Source of the DNA: Bacteroidales bacterium
Lineage (GTDB): Bacteria > Bacteroidota > Bacteroidia > Bacteroidales > Muribaculaceae
Length of the DNA stretch: 62,705 nt
Reading direction: 5' to 3'
Assembly: GCA_029218425.1 (NCBI GenBank)
Contig: JAQXRH010000055.1
Span: forward strand, 1-62,705
Position numbers and translations under genes: made by a program. Every line of letters starts with the position of its first letter. Position 1 is the first letter of the stretch. Positions 1 to 10,110 of the stretch are shown here, piece by piece. Under the pieces are notes generated by a model. That model saw nothing but the letters and a program-made list of their open reading frames with translations, ran no database searches and was not told the origin of the DNA.

Positions 1-3000
1 TTATTCATAGCTATCATATTTTTCGCGTGTAATTGGAGTTTCAGGGTCAACAATCAATACTTCATCGTAGGTAAGACCATAAATGTGAAAAAATATCAAG
101 TCTATCTTTGTAATTAGTTTTTTAATTTCTAAAGTGTTAGAGTTCGAATCAATGATGGTGTCTATGGTCTGACATATGAGCATCTCTTTTGATTTGTCTA
201 TCTTAATCGGAATAGACATCAACGGTCCTTTATCTATTTGATAAGAATTGCCTTGTCGTTTACCTTTATTGAATAGCCAAAACTGTATAACTTTCGAATT
301 CAAAAGCCCACACAAATATTTTAAGTTTATATTATTTGTTTTTATTGCAAATAATGCTCGAGAAATATAACAATCTTCCTCGGTGTAGACAAATGTTGGA
401 ACCAAGGCTCTACCTTGTGAAATAATGCGAGGAGAACCTTTTTTGAAGAAAATTTCTTTTCTTTCTCGATGTAAATAATAATACGGCTTGTTTGGAGTCT
501 TAAACCTTATTTTACTTTTAATTAAAGATTCTTTGTATGGTTCAAAATGGTTGATAAAATTAAATGAAGAATAAAATTGTTCCTCAGAAAAATTTTGAGC
601 CGACAAATATATTATATACTTATCTGTCTTGTAAAGTTTATATTTATCACCTAAACCTGTATAATATGGTTTAATATATTGTTTTTCTGTTTCATTAAAT
701 TTTTCTAAGTCAGAAACAATAAAAGCTTCATCTGGTGCTCCAATAATACCTTGAGCAATTGATTTGTCATCGAGATATATTGCATTTTCTGTCAGCTTTT
801 CACATATTTGAGTAGAATTTGCTGAACCAAAAGTAAAAAAGTCCTTTACCTGGTTCCGTTTAAATAAGGCTTCGCCATAACTGTCTTTAGTGGCATTCCC
901 ATCCAATAATTTAATAATATCAGGAAATTTTGAATTAGGTAAAAGATTCTTAGCATAATGTGTCTTGAACTCATTACCAATACAACTTCTTTCTACAAGC
1001 ATTATCATAGTCTGAATGCTTGCACTATCTTCAAAAATCAAATAAGAACCAAAATCTATAAAAGTTTTCAATATAGTATCTCGTCTAATTTTTTCTCTAA
1101 GTTTTGAAGAACCTGAACTTGCAACCCAGTTATTAGTTGCAATAAAACATAATATGCCATTATTGTTTAACATATCAATCCCATTGCAAGCAAAACCATA
1201 CCACAAGTCCATTTTACCTTGATAGTATTTTGAGATATCTCTAAATCCTTCAAAAGCAGAACGATTTGTATATTCTTTTATATACGGCGGGTTGCCGATG
1301 ACGATATCGAAGCCGCCATTGTCGAACACATCGGCGAACCAAGTGTGCCAAAGGAAGAATTTGTCGTTGGCTGAAGGGTCTAAACCAGTTTGGTCGATGT
1401 TGGGGTTTTTAGCGTAAATTTGACGGCGGACATTGTTAATGATTTCATTAAACAGTCTGTCGCGGTCGGTATGGTTCGATGTGTTGTAATATTGCGATAA
1501 TGCGGTTTTCAAATTCTCACGTTCGGAGTCGGTAGAATCGAAAAGACTTCGAGCGGCATTTGTTTTAGTGAGGTCGGAAAGGTCAATGCCATTAATGCTT
1601 TCGAGCAAAGAGTTGCCTTGCATAATTTTGAAGTGTAGGTTTGGCAGAGGCATAGGCTCTTTTTCCTCAACAATCATAGCGAGCCAGAAGCGGAGTCGGG
1701 CAATATCGACGGCACCGTTTTCAATATCCACGCCATAGATATTGTTTTCAATAATGTGGCGTTTCATCTTCGAGGTATCGGTATCGGCTTTCATTGCGAT
1801 GTAGAGGCGAGAAAGAATGTTTACAAGCCCCATTGGGAACGCGCCCGAACCGATAGCCGGGTCGCAAATTTTGACAGCTTGGAGCTTTTTTCTGAGATAT
1901 TTGCTTTGGTCGGCATTGAGATGCGAAGCGTCGGAGTTTTCAACGAAGTTGCGGATTAACTCGTGAGAGCATTCGGGCACTCCATTTTGCAAATAGGCAA
2001 TAAGCGACTCACGGCACATATAGTTTACAATCTCCTTAGGAGTGTAGAATGCACCTTTGTCCTTGTTGTCTTCGAGCAAGTTCTCGAAGATACGTCCGAG
2101 CATTTCGGGGTCAATGCCGATTTCAGCATCATCGACATCGTTTTCGTCGATGGTGAAGTTGTAGCTATCGAGGAAGTCAAAAAGTTTCTTAAAATAATCT
2201 TCAGGGAAAACGCAGTCGAGTTCGTCGATTTCATCACGAGCAAATAGTCCACCATTTAGGTAAGGGATGTTTTCGCTACCAGGGAGAGCATTAGCATCGG
2301 CAGTGCGGTATTGTTTGTCGGTATTAAGCACCTCAAAGAACAGAGGTTCAAGCACGCCATCGAGGAAATTGTCTTTAGCAGTAGAGTTATAGAAAAGGTT
2401 GTGCATATATTGTCGGTCGCCATTGAGCCAACCTTTGCGTTGCAGGAAGTATAGGAAGACAATGCGGCCAAACATTTTCTTGACGTAGTCGCGCACAAGT
2501 TTGTCGTCGCAGTTGAAAGTGGTAGTGTATTGGAAATTTGGTTTCCCAAGTTCACGTTCCACCCATTTGCTGCCCTCTTTCACATAACGCTTTCCAGTGA
2601 TATACTGCACAAAATCGGCATAGTATCCACGATAAGTGTCGAAGAAGTCATCGCTCAATGCGTCAACAGAGAATGCTTTGCGGATATTCTCAAAAGAAGG
2701 TTCGCTATTTTGGATAGTCAGGAAACGCTCAATCGCTGTGCGGTAAAAGTTATCGTGTTCACCGAAAACGAAAGTATAGCGCTTAGGCGTTGTCTTTACA
2801 TCTTTGATGTCGCAAACGAAAGAGAGCCGCCACTCTCGTTTGTCGTCGAAGACAACGATGGCTGCGTCAAATTCTCCCCACGTTGGGTTTACAAACTGCT
2901 TAACGAGGTTGCGCAGTCCCACCTTTTTGTGGGCTACCGAGCCAGATTTAATCACGAAATAGAAAAGGCCGATGCGGAAACTATCACTTGTTTTGAGAGC

Positions 3001-3168
3001 ACCGAGATAAAAGCCATCTTCGTTGTCGTCGTCGGCTGTAAACTTTTCAGCCTGCTTGCGAATTAACTCGGCACGAAATAAGTTGTGCAGTATTGCCTTC
3101 CAAGACTCCTGGTTAAACTGTGTTTGGAAGATTTCTCGTAATTGCTGTTTGCTATATGGTTGTGCCAT
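1..3168 (-). CDS. Eco57I-class N6-adenine DNA methyltransferase (restriction-modification type)
   Basis: About 1055 residues, complete, with its TAA stop at the very edge of the window. Motif I is DPAIGSGAF near residue 434 and the catalytic motif IV is GNPPYI near residue 624, which together mark an N6-adenine methylase of the Eco57I class. The region after NPPY should hold the target-recognition domain. I chose the ATG at 3168 (MAQPYSKQ) rather than the frame's upstream start at 3198, which adds ten unlikely residues. It lies 48 bp downstream of the PLD/SNF2 helicase gene on the same strand, so the two are probably cotranscribed. Base composition falls sharply for the part after NPPY, suggesting exchange of the recognition half. 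No endonuclease motif was recognised in this protein; the partner probably supplies cleavage. More genes of the module could lie left of base 1. Confidence 0.85.
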   Translation of the reverse strand: MAQPYSKQQLREIFQTQFNQESWKAILHNLFRAELIRKQAEKFTADDDNEDGFYLGALKTSDSFRIGLFYFVIKSGSVAHKKVGLRNLVKQFVNPTWGEFDAAIVVFDDKREWRLSFVCDIKDVKTTPKRYTFVFGEHDNFYRTAIERFLTIQNSEPSFENIRKAFSVDALSDDFFDTYRGYYADFVQYITGKRYVKEGSKWVERELGKPNFQYTTTFNCDDKLVRDYVKKMFGRIVFLYFLQRKGWLNGDRQYMHNLFYNSTAKDNFLDGVLEPLFFEVLNTDKQYRTADANALPGSENIPYLNGGLFARDEIDELDCVFPEDYFKKLFDFLDSYNFTIDENDVDDAEIGIDPEMLGRIFENLLEDNKDKGAFYTPKEIVNYMCRESLIAYLQNGVPECSHELIRNFVENSDASHLNADQSKYLRKKLQAVKICDPAIGSGAFPMGLVNILSRLYIAMKADTDTSKMKRHIIENNIYGVDIENGAVDIARLRFWLAMIVEEKEPMPLPNLHFKIMQGNSLLESINGIDLSDLTKTNAARSLFDSTDSERENLKTALSQYYNTSNHTDRDRLFNEIINNVRRQIYAKNPNIDQTGLDPSANDKFFLWHTWFADVFDNGGFDIVIGNPPYIKEYTNRSAFEGFRDISKYYQGKMDLWYGFACNGIDMLNNNGILCFIATNNWVASSGSSKLREKIRRDTILKTFIDFGSYLIFEDSASIQTMIMLVERSCIGNEFKTHYAKNLLPNSKFPDIIKLLDGNATKDSYGEALFKRNQVKDFFTFGSANSTQICEKLTENAIYLDDKSIAQGIIGAPDEAFIVSDLEKFNETEKQYIKPYYTGLGDKYKLYKTDKYIIYLSAQNFSEEQFYSSFNFINHFEPYKESLIKSKIRFKTPNKPYYYLHRERKEIFFKKGSPRIISQGRALVPTFVYTEEDCYISRALFAIKTNNINLKYLCGLLNSKVIQFWLFNKGKRQGNSYQIDKGPLMSIPIKIDKSKEMLICQTIDTIIDSNSNTLEIKKLITKIDLIFFHIYGLTYDEVLIVDPETPITREKYDSYE

Positions 3169-3216
3169 AATTGAGTTTATATATTTAAAAGTGAACACGT
3201 GTGTTCAAAATCTTAA

Positions 3217-6200
3217 TCAAATGAATGTTTCAGAAATGATAATGGAAGGATTACCGAATGCCGATTCATCGGAGTTGGAGTTGGAGTTGTTGTGGTATTC
3301 CTCAACAAGCTGTCCAATACGTTGTTGTAGGATGTAAGTGTCGTGTTTGATTTTTAGACGGTCGTTCTTATATTCCGATGAAATAGTTTTGAGAGACTTT
3401 GGCAACTTGGCGTAAGTACCCTGCTTGATGTAGTTTCTCAAAATAGCGCAATGGCTTGTAAGCGTAGGGTCGTCGCAAATTTGTTCCACTTTACGGAGAA
3501 ATGCGTCGGCAGTTTGTGCTGTTTTGTCGAGATTTGCATTGCGGATAGAGTTAACATCGGTCTGTTGCTGCAAATCAGTTTCAAAGATTGAAACAGCGGC
3601 GTTAACATGGTCAAAATGTTCGGTGGCTTGCTCCAGAGGCAGAGGCAATTCCTCCGGCTTTGCTTTAAGGTAGTCAATAGCACTCAGAAAGTCGATAGCA
3701 ACAGGATTGTGGGATGATTTCACGAGATAGAACTCAGTTTTAAGTCTCGTAGAAACAAATACGATTGATGAACCTTTATATTTAGCTTTTCCACGGATAA
3801 CACGGCTTTTAAGTGGCAGTTCCTTGATTTTATGATACCAATCGCGATTGGAATTATATAGATTACGAAGCTCTCGTAGCAAGGCTAATTTTTTATCCAC
3901 GACATCACGCACATTGGAGTCGAAGAGTTGGAACTCTTTAACGATTTCCTCGCGAGAATAGATTTGAGCGTCTTCTCCGTAAGCTGAATGGAAGCCCTGC
4001 AATTTGATAAGAGCGTTTTTGTAAAGCTGTATCTGTGCATCTCCTTGTGGTGACGGATAGAACATGAAGTTGTGAATGTTATCCGCCACAGAGCCGATAC
4101 GATTCACACGACCTATGCGCTGCATAAGTCGAGAAGCGTTCCATGGAGAATCATAATTAACAATAACGTTAGAGCGGTGGAGGTTTACACCTTCAGCAAG
4201 CACGTCGGAGGTAACGATTATAGCGTAGTCGTCTTTCTGCTCGCTTTTGGGCACATTAGCATCAAAGTTGGCTTTGATTATATCGAACAATTTACCACGG
4301 TTTGAAGCAGAGACACATAGCACGTCGGAGCGATGCTGTTGCTCTGTGAGGTAATTATACAGATATTTAACGGTGTCAACACTTTCGGAGAAAATCACGA
4401 GTTTATTATCGGGGTTGATATCCGAAGAAATAAAGCGGTCGAGATTATCGCTGAATTTGTCGAGTTTCGGGTCTTCGTTAATATTGTCCCATTCTGTACA
4501 CAAAGAGTTCAAAACAGCAAAATCGTTTTGGAGCATATCGTAGAATACAGGCTCAAAGTCTTCTTTGGAATAAAGGAAATCTTCTTTGGAATATCCCTTA
4601 TTGATAATGTATTCCATTATCTCATCCAGACTCATTCCCTTAAACTGCAAATCTTTGATATTCAGTTCCGGAGCAATGATAACTTTGTCCTCGTCGAACA
4701 TTTTAATCATATCTTCCGTAATACGAAGCAATGTGTGAAGCGACTTTTTGAAAGCGAAGAAGCTGCTTTCAAGCCTCTTGACCATGTGGGTACGGTAAAT
4801 ATTAGCTAAACTCTGACCTATTTGAGTAGCATTTTTGTATTTCTCCCTCAATTCAGGTTTCAGAAATTCAACGGCGCGGTAACGAGCATATGTAATATGA
4901 TTATTTGCGGTATCGTCGGTTAATGCAGTTAAAGTGCCAATGAAACTTGCCGTTAGTGCTTCGTTCAGAGAATAAGTAAGTTCTTCAGGAGGCAAGATGT
5001 TGGGGAATACAACGCCTTGTCGTTCCAAATCACGTTTATAGTCAGGGTCGTTAGTAATATTGGTGCGTGTACGGCGAATTGTAACTTTGTCGATCACTTT
5101 ATCTCGGATTTGAGCATAAATTCTATCGACATCTTCGGTGACATTCCTTGAATCACGCTCACGCATAAGTTTTTTATATTGCTCAATGAGAGGCACGAAG
5201 AATTGTTTCAGATTTGTTATACCGTCAATAGTGCAACGCTGGCTATCTTGGAATAGTAAAAGCTGGTTGAGCAAATCTTCGGGTCGGTTGTTGAGAGGAG
5301 TTGCTGAAAGAAGCATTACTTTTTTACGATATGACTTCAGTAAGCCAGGATTGAGGCATGGTGATTTGCATATTTTTTGCAATTCGTCGTATCGGTTAGA
5401 GTTGTCGGAGCGAAAACCGTGGGCCTCATCTACTATAATGAGGTCGAAATCTTCTTTGTCGAAATATTGGTCGCTCCCTTCAAGCACTTTCGACAGCGAG
5501 CCATTGGTGATAAATTGGGCTTTTTTCTTAATGCCGAATAGCTTGAATGTGCTTTTCCAGTTGTCTTCCAGAGCAGGAGGATAAACGACGAGGATCTTTG
5601 TGTTTTTACCGTTTGCTTCGATGAAGCGTTTAGCAATCATTGTGGCAATCATAGTCTTGCCAAGACCAACAACATCCGACAAGAATAAGCCATTATGCTG
5701 CATAAGCATTTGATAGCCCTGAATTACAGCATCTTTTTGATATTTCAATTCTTTTACACCATCAGGGAGCTGGATTGAAAAGTCGTCTTCAATTTGGTCG
5801 CCAAATGTTTCAATAAGTACTTTGATATAAATTTCGTAAGGAGTAGGCTGATAGCCTAAATAAGTCTGTTTTGTTGACTTTTCAACATCTTCTACGCTTA
5901 AAGGAATGGCATCATTCCATAATTTTTCAAATTCCTCATGGCAATAATTGACATCGTCGAAATCACGCATCGCCACGTTAAGCTCGTAACGAGGGGATTG
6001 TGTTGTACCAAGTCCAGAATCTGAAATATTAGATGAACCCATTATTACCCAGCCATCAGAATTTTGAGTGTGATTTTGCGGTAGGCAAAGGTAAAATTTG
6101 GCGTGAAGATTCTTAGTAGAATGAACTCTTAACTGAAGTCGGCCATCGGCTAAATCTTGACACATTTGCAAAATTCCGTCTTCTATTTCCTTAGAATAGC

Positions 6201-6498
6201 CGGCTTCGCAAACGTCATTTTTGAATTGCTCGTTGTACAATTTTTTAGCCTTTTCGGGGGCTTCGAGCATTTCCCAACCCAGGTTGTTTTTTCTGAAAAT
6301 GTCATCCACATTTATACCAATCAATATGCGAATGTCGGAAATATCGCCCAATTCCTTGCGCAACTTGAAATATCCCGATGAACGGAAAAAACCTACCACA
6401 GCAAGAAATCTGTCAAATGAATGCATTTCATTAGATATCCCTTTCAGTTTTTCAAAAAGAGTATTACCACCGGTATTATTGAAAAATTTGGTACTCAT
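3217..6498 (-). CDS. PLD-family nuclease fused to SNF2-type helicase
   Basis: About 1093 residues. An N-terminal phospholipase-D-like nuclease domain shows one HKD-type motif, LHAKFYLC followed by GSSNIS, at about residues 130-155. An SF2/SNF2 helicase follows: Walker A VGLGKTM near 275, DEAH box IIVDEAHGF near 354, motif III LSATPLNN, and motif VI QRIGRVNRIG near 792. The start is taken at the ATG at 6498 (MSTKFFNN); the frame extends to 6528. The combination of PLD nuclease, translocase and a neighbouring adenine methylase is typical of antiphage restriction systems, where the helicase moves along unmodified DNA and the nuclease cuts it. No specificity subunit and no HsdR-type nuclease domain is visible, so it is not a classical type I system. 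The role is inferred from domains and context. Confidence 0.82.
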   Translation of the reverse strand: MSTKFFNNTGGNTLFEKLKGISNEMHSFDRFLAVVGFFRSSGYFKLRKELGDISDIRILIGINVDDIFRKNNLGWEMLEAPEKAKKLYNEQFKNDVCEAGYSKEIEDGILQMCQDLADGRLQLRVHSTKNLHAKFYLCLPQNHTQNSDGWVIMGSSNISDSGLGTTQSPRYELNVAMRDFDDVNYCHEEFEKLWNDAIPLSVEDVEKSTKQTYLGYQPTPYEIYIKVLIETFGDQIEDDFSIQLPDGVKELKYQKDAVIQGYQMLMQHNGLFLSDVVGLGKTMIATMIAKRFIEANGKNTKILVVYPPALEDNWKSTFKLFGIKKKAQFITNGSLSKVLEGSDQYFDKEDFDLIIVDEAHGFRSDNSNRYDELQKICKSPCLNPGLLKSYRKKVMLLSATPLNNRPEDLLNQLLLFQDSQRCTIDGITNLKQFFVPLIEQYKKLMRERDSRNVTEDVDRIYAQIRDKVIDKVTIRRTRTNITNDPDYKRDLERQGVVFPNILPPEELTYSLNEALTASFIGTLTALTDDTANNHITYARYRAVEFLKPELREKYKNATQIGQSLANIYRTHMVKRLESSFFAFKKSLHTLLRITEDMIKMFDEDKVIIAPELNIKDLQFKGMSLDEIMEYIINKGYSKEDFLYSKEDFEPVFYDMLQNDFAVLNSLCTEWDNINEDPKLDKFSDNLDRFISSDINPDNKLVIFSESVDTVKYLYNYLTEQQHRSDVLCVSASNRGKLFDIIKANFDANVPKSEQKDDYAIIVTSDVLAEGVNLHRSNVIVNYDSPWNASRLMQRIGRVNRIGSVADNIHNFMFYPSPQGDAQIQLYKNALIKLQGFHSAYGEDAQIYSREEIVKEFQLFDSNVRDVVDKKLALLRELRNLYNSNRDWYHKIKELPLKSRVIRGKAKYKGSSIVFVSTRLKTEFYLVKSSHNPVAIDFLSAIDYLKAKPEELPLPLEQATEHFDHVNAAVSIFETDLQQQTDVNSIRNANLDKTAQTADAFLRKVEQICDDPTLTSHCAILRNYIKQGTYAKLPKSLKTISSEYKNDRLKIKHDTYILQQRIGQLVEEYHNNSNSNSDESAFGNPSIIISETFI

Positions 6499-6528
6499 TG
6501 CAATTTTGTGTAATAATGAAACTCGCAA

Positions 6529-7268
6529 CGTAGTGCTTGCTGAGTGACCTAAGCGTATGGCACGATTGAGTTTGGTTTGTGTAATTGATGTCGACTAAGG
6601 CTAAAATTTAGAGGTCAATCAGCAAATACTATTGATAATAAATGCGAAGATACAAAAATTTTTTAACTGAGGAAATGTTTAAGGGCATATCTGGGTGAGG
6701 AGATGTAAATCGGCGTCCTGGGCGGACGCCATGTGGGTGGGGTGAACGGTGACCCCGCACACCTCGCTGTGCTCGGCGTACGGGGCTACGAATAATCGGC
6801 GTCGCAAGGACGCCCGCCGCGGGGCGAGGGGTGGGCGGGAGCGATTTATAGGGACTAATCCCGAGTAATCGAGAAGAATCGAGATTGATCGGGATGATCG
6901 GGGGGCGGGGGGCGAGGCTAAAGGCTCTACACGGAACCAAGCATGGCGGAGGGATGGACATGGCGGGGGAGGCGGGCCGGGCGGGCGAGGCTAAAGGCTC
7001 TACACGGAACCAAGCATGGCCGGAGCGGCGAGGGCGATGTATAGGGAATAATCCCGATTAATCGGGAAGAATCGAGATGATCGAGATGATCGGGATGGGC
7101 GGGGAGCGATGGGCGAGGCTAAAGCCTCTACACAGAACCAAGGCGGAGGGGAGGCGGGCCGGGCGGGCGAGGCTAAAGCCTCTACACAGAACCAAGCATG
7201 GCGATGGGAGGAAGGTAGGATGGGCGGGGAGCGGAGCGACGGGGGTTGGTGGGTAGGTGGAAATAAAA
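6529..7268. repeat. Repeat-rich intergenic region with four copies of dispersed unit C
   Basis: No gene is supported here. The stretch is a mosaic of three units seen elsewhere in the window. Unit A is a hairpin built on AATCGGCGTCC...GGACGCC (6707-6730 and a second form at 6794-6814). Unit B is an iterated TAATCCCGATTAATCGGGA-like segment (about 6846-6900 and 7040-7096). Unit C is GGGCGAGGCTAAAGCC followed by TCTACACAGAACCAAG (6910-6947, 6983-7019, 7111-7143, 7165-7201). The first two C copies carry AAAGGCTC in place of AAAGCCTC, which breaks the palindrome GAGGCTAAAGCCTC. All C copies read on the + strand. Confidence 0.8.
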
Positions 7269-7293
7269 AGAGCAGCGGGTTGGCCGCTGCTCT
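7269..7293 (-). terminator. Rho-independent terminator of pckA
   Basis: A perfect 10-bp stem, AGAGCAGCGG (7269-7278) with CCGCTGCTCT (7284-7293), has a 5-base loop and T-runs on both sides. It sits 25 bp beyond the pckA stop and would work for either strand. Confidence 0.85.
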
Positions 7294-7318
7294 TTTTTTA
7301 TTGGGGTTGGTGTTGGGT

Positions 7319-8923
7319 TTAGAGTTTGGGACCGGCTGCTACGAGGGCTTTACCAGCTTCGTTGCCTTCAAATTTCTTGAAGTTGTTGATGAAGCGCTGA
7401 GCGAGGTCTTGTGCTTTGACGTTCCAGTCTTCAACGTTGGTGTAGGTGTCGCGGGGATCGAGGATTTTGGGATCTACGCCGGGGAGCTCGGTGGGCACTT
7501 CGAAGTTGAACAACGGAATAGTCTTAGTAGGAGCGTTGTTGATAGAGCCGTCGAGGATGGCGTCGATGATACCGCGAGTATCTTTGATGGAGATACGTTT
7601 GCCTGTACCGTTCCAACCAGTGTTTACGAGATAAGCTTTAGCGCCGTTGGCTTGCATTTTCTTAACGAGTTCTTCGCCGTATTTAGTTGGGTGAAGTGAA
7701 AGGAATGCAGCGCCGAAGCAAGCGGAGAAAGTGGGAGTCGGTTCGGTGATGCCACGTTCGGTACCTGCGAGTTTGGCGGTAAATCCGGAGAGGAAGTAGT
7801 ACTGAGCCTGCTCGGGAGTAAGGATCGAAACCGGGGGAAGGACACCGAATGCGTCGGCAGAGAGGAATATTACCTGCTTAGCGGCGGGGCCTTTGGAGAT
7901 AGGTTTAACGATGTTTTCGATGTGGTAGATGGGGTAGGAAACGCGGGTGTTTTCGGTCACGCTCTTGTCGGCGAAGTCGATTTTGCCGTTTTCGTCGACG
8001 GTAACGTTTTCGAGGAGAGCGTTGCGACGGATAGCGTTGTAGATGTCGGGTTCGCTGTCTTTGTCGAGGTTGATGACTTTAGCGTAGCAACCGCCTTCGT
8101 AGTTGAATACGCCTTCGTCGTCCCAGCCGTGTTCGTCGTCGCCGATGAGTTTGCGTTTGGGGTCGGTAGAGAGGGTAGTTTTACCAGTACCAGAAAGGCC
8201 GAAGAAGATTGCGGTGCTTGTTTCGTCCATGTTGGTGTTGGCAGAGCAGTGCATAGAAGCGATGCCTTCGAGGGGTTTGAAGTAGTTCATCATTGAGAAC
8301 ATACCTTTTTTCATTTCGCCGCCGTACCAGGTGTTGATGATTACCTGTTCTTTAGAGGTGAGGTTGAAGACAACGGCAGTTTCGGAGTTGAGGCCGAGTT
8401 CTTTGTAGTTTTCAACTTTAGCTTTAGAGGCGTTGTAGACGATGAAGTCGGGTTCGAAGTCTTTGAGCTGCTCTTCGGTAGGACGGATGAACATGTTTTT
8501 AACGAAGTGGGCTTGCCAAGCAACTTCGACGATGAAGCGAACTTTGAGGCAAGTAGCCATGTTAGCGCCGCAGAAACCGTCGACTACGTAGAGTTTTTTG
8601 TTGGAGAGCTCTTTAACGGCGATGTCTTTGAGTTTGTTCCAGGTTTCGGTAGAAACGGGCTTGTTGTCGTTTTTATATTCGTCGGAGGTCCACCATACGG
8701 TATTTTCGCTGGTAGCGTCTTTAACGATATATTTGTCTTTGGGGGAACGTCCGGTGTAGATACCGGTCATCACGTTAACGGTGTCAAGTTCAGTTTTCTG
8801 ACCTTTTTCATAGCCTTGGAGGCAGGGGCAAGTTTCATCTTTGTAAAGCTGCTCGTAAGAGGGGTTGTAAACAACCTCGGTAGTACCGGTGATACCGTAC
8901 TTGGTTAAATCGATCTTGCTCAT
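7319..8923 (-). CDS. pckA: Phosphoenolpyruvate carboxykinase (ATP)
   Basis: 534 residues, the usual length of the ATP-dependent enzyme, which interconverts oxaloacetate + ATP and PEP + CO2 + ADP. In anaerobic Bacteroidales it often runs toward oxaloacetate as the entry to succinate/propionate fermentation (established for the group, not shown here). The kinase P-loop [11 protein letters not shown] lies near residues 238-248 and is followed by the metal-binding stretch [10 protein letters not shown]. It starts at [10 protein letters not shown]. The gene stands alone: its own promoter-like CAAATATA lies at 9061-9068 and its own terminator at 7269-7293, with repeat arrays on both sides. The leader has no Shine-Dalgarno sequence, as usual for Bacteroidetes. 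Confidence 0.97.
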   Translation of the reverse strand: MSKIDLTKYGITGTTEVVYNPSYEQLYKDETCPCLQGYEKGQKTELDTVNVMTGIYTGRSPKDKYIVKDATSENTVWWTSDEYKNDNKPVSTETWNKLKDIAVKELSNKKLYVVDGFCGANMATCLKVRFIVEVAWQAHFVKNMFIRPTEEQLKDFEPDFIVYNASKAKVENYKELGLNSETAVVFNLTSKEQVIINTWYGGEMKKGMFSMMNYFKPLEGIASMHCSANTNMDETSTAIFFGLSGTGKTTLSTDPKRKLIGDDEHGWDDEGVFNYEGGCYAKVINLDKDSEPDIYNAIRRNALLENVTVDENGKIDFADKSVTENTRVSYPIYHIENIVKPISKGPAAKQVIFLSADAFGVLPPVSILTPEQAQYYFLSGFTAKLAGTERGITEPTPTFSACFGAAFLSLHPTKYGEELVKKMQANGAKAYLVNTGWNGTGKRISIKDTRGIIDAILDGSINNAPTKTIPLFNFEVPTELPGVDPKILDPRDTYTNVEDWNVKAQDLAQRFINNFKKFEGNEAGKALVAAGPKL

Positions 8924-9060
8924 TTTTAATGATTTAAAATTTATAGTGTAATTAAAAATTCTTGAAAAAGTCCTATCAGTAAAAAGGTGTCCGATGATGT
9001 TGCATACGGAGAAATAAGCATAATGCGAATGTATAACGCATTAATTGCTTAATTTGATTG

Positions 9061-9068
9061 CAAATATA
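9061..9068 (-). promoter_or_regulatory. -7 promoter element of pckA
   Basis: CAAATATA on the + strand reads TATATTTG on the minus strand, matching the Bacteroidetes -7 box TAnnTTTG. It is about 138 bp upstream of the pckA start. No clear -33 TTG was found. Confidence 0.5.
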
Positions 9069-9140
9069 GGTAGAATTTTTGAGAAAATTGTTGAAAATTA
9101 AAGAAATTTTTCCGTATTAATAAATTTTAAGTGAGTTGGG

Positions 9141-9421
9141 GGGCGAGGCTAAAGCCTCTACACGGAACCAAGGCGGCGGAGGGGAGTGGCGATGTATAGG
9201 GAATAATCCCGATTAATCGGGAAGAATCGGGATTTATAGAGATGATCGGGGAGCGATGGGCGAGGCTAAAGCCTCTACACAGAACCAAGACGGCGGGAAC
9301 GGGAGGGGGCGGGGATGGGCGAGGAGCGACGGGCGAGGCTAAAGCCTCTACACGGAACCAAGCATGGCGAGGAGATGGGCGAGGCGGCGGGCGAGGCTAA
9401 AGCCTCTACACAGGACCAAGG
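9141..9421 (+). repeat. Four further copies of dispersed unit C, with unit B
   Basis: Within the roughly 720-bp gap between pckA and mscL, unit C (GGGCGAGGCTAAAGCC...ACCAAG) occurs at 9141-9173, 9258-9290, 9331-9367 and 9389-9421, all on the + strand. A unit B block containing CCCGATTAATCGGG sits at about 9190-9250. The palindrome GAGGCTAAAGCCTC is intact in all four. No reading frame of note is present. Confidence 0.85.
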
Positions 9422-9478
9422 CGGCGGAGGGTGGATTGCAAAATAACGGGGAGTGATGGAAATATTATAAAATATTAT

Positions 9479-9486
9479 TATCTTTG
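9479..9486 (+). promoter_or_regulatory. -7 promoter element upstream of mscL
   Basis: TATCTTTG matches the Bacteroidetes -7 box and lies about 155 bp before mscL, just after the repeat block. It probably drives mscL-aroK and perhaps the next two genes. Confidence 0.55.
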
Positions 9487-9641
9487 CGGTTATAGAGAAA
9501 AAGCGATAGTTAAAAACTAATAAAAATTCATAACAATTTTATCACTATAAAAGGGAAAAGGAAAATATCATTACCTGTGAATAAAAGAACTAAAGAAGAT
9601 AAATATCAATCATTATAATAACTAAATTAAAAAGAAAAAGG

Positions 9642-10076
9642 ATGGGAAAATTTTTAACTGATTTCAAGGAGTTTGCCATGAAGGGCAATATTATTGACAT
9701 GGCAGTAGGTGTGATCATCGGAGGTGCATTCGGTAAGATAGTCACATCGCTTGTGAATGACATGATAATGCCGGTGATATCGATGTTGACAGGCGGAGAT
9801 GGATATAAGAATCTAAAGCATGTGATAACAGAAGCGTCGGAAGACGGGTCGGTGCAGGAAGTAGCCATCAACTATGGCATATTCATCCAGAACATCATAG
9901 ATTTCATCATCATAGCGTTGAGCATTTTCGTGGCATTGCGAGTGATAATGAAATTAAAGAAGAAGAAAGAGGAAGAGGCCGCACCGGCACCAGCAGCGCC
10001 AGCACCATCGGCAGAGGAGACATTGCTTACTGAAATACGTGATCTTCTGAAGAAGGAAGCTGAGAGCAAAAAGTAA
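9642..10076 (+). CDS. mscL: Large-conductance mechanosensitive channel MscL
   Basis: 144 residues, the normal length for the family. It forms a homopentameric inner-membrane pore that opens under membrane tension and releases solutes during osmotic downshock. The N-terminal amphipathic helix and first membrane segment are seen in [20 protein letters not shown], with a second membrane segment at about 85-105 ([15 protein letters not shown]). The tail has a charged [10 protein letters not shown] linker with alanine/proline repeats before the C-terminal helix. The start MGKFLTDF is preceded by an A-rich leader. aroK follows after 34 bp. Confidence 0.96.
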   Translation: MGKFLTDFKEFAMKGNIIDMAVGVIIGGAFGKIVTSLVNDMIMPVISMLTGGDGYKNLKHVITEASEDGSVQEVAINYGIFIQNIIDFIIIALSIFVALRVIMKLKKKKEEEAAPAPAAPAPSAEETLLTEIRDLLKKEAESKK

Positions 10077-10110
10077 AGAAGCAGTATCAAAAAGGAAAAT
10101 AACATTTTTA

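Noticed and set aside
7109-7699. A 196-codon + strand frame running from the repeat array into pckA
   Set aside because: It begins inside repeat copies and continues antisense to pckA; the peptide is low-complexity at the start and mirrors pckA codons afterwards.
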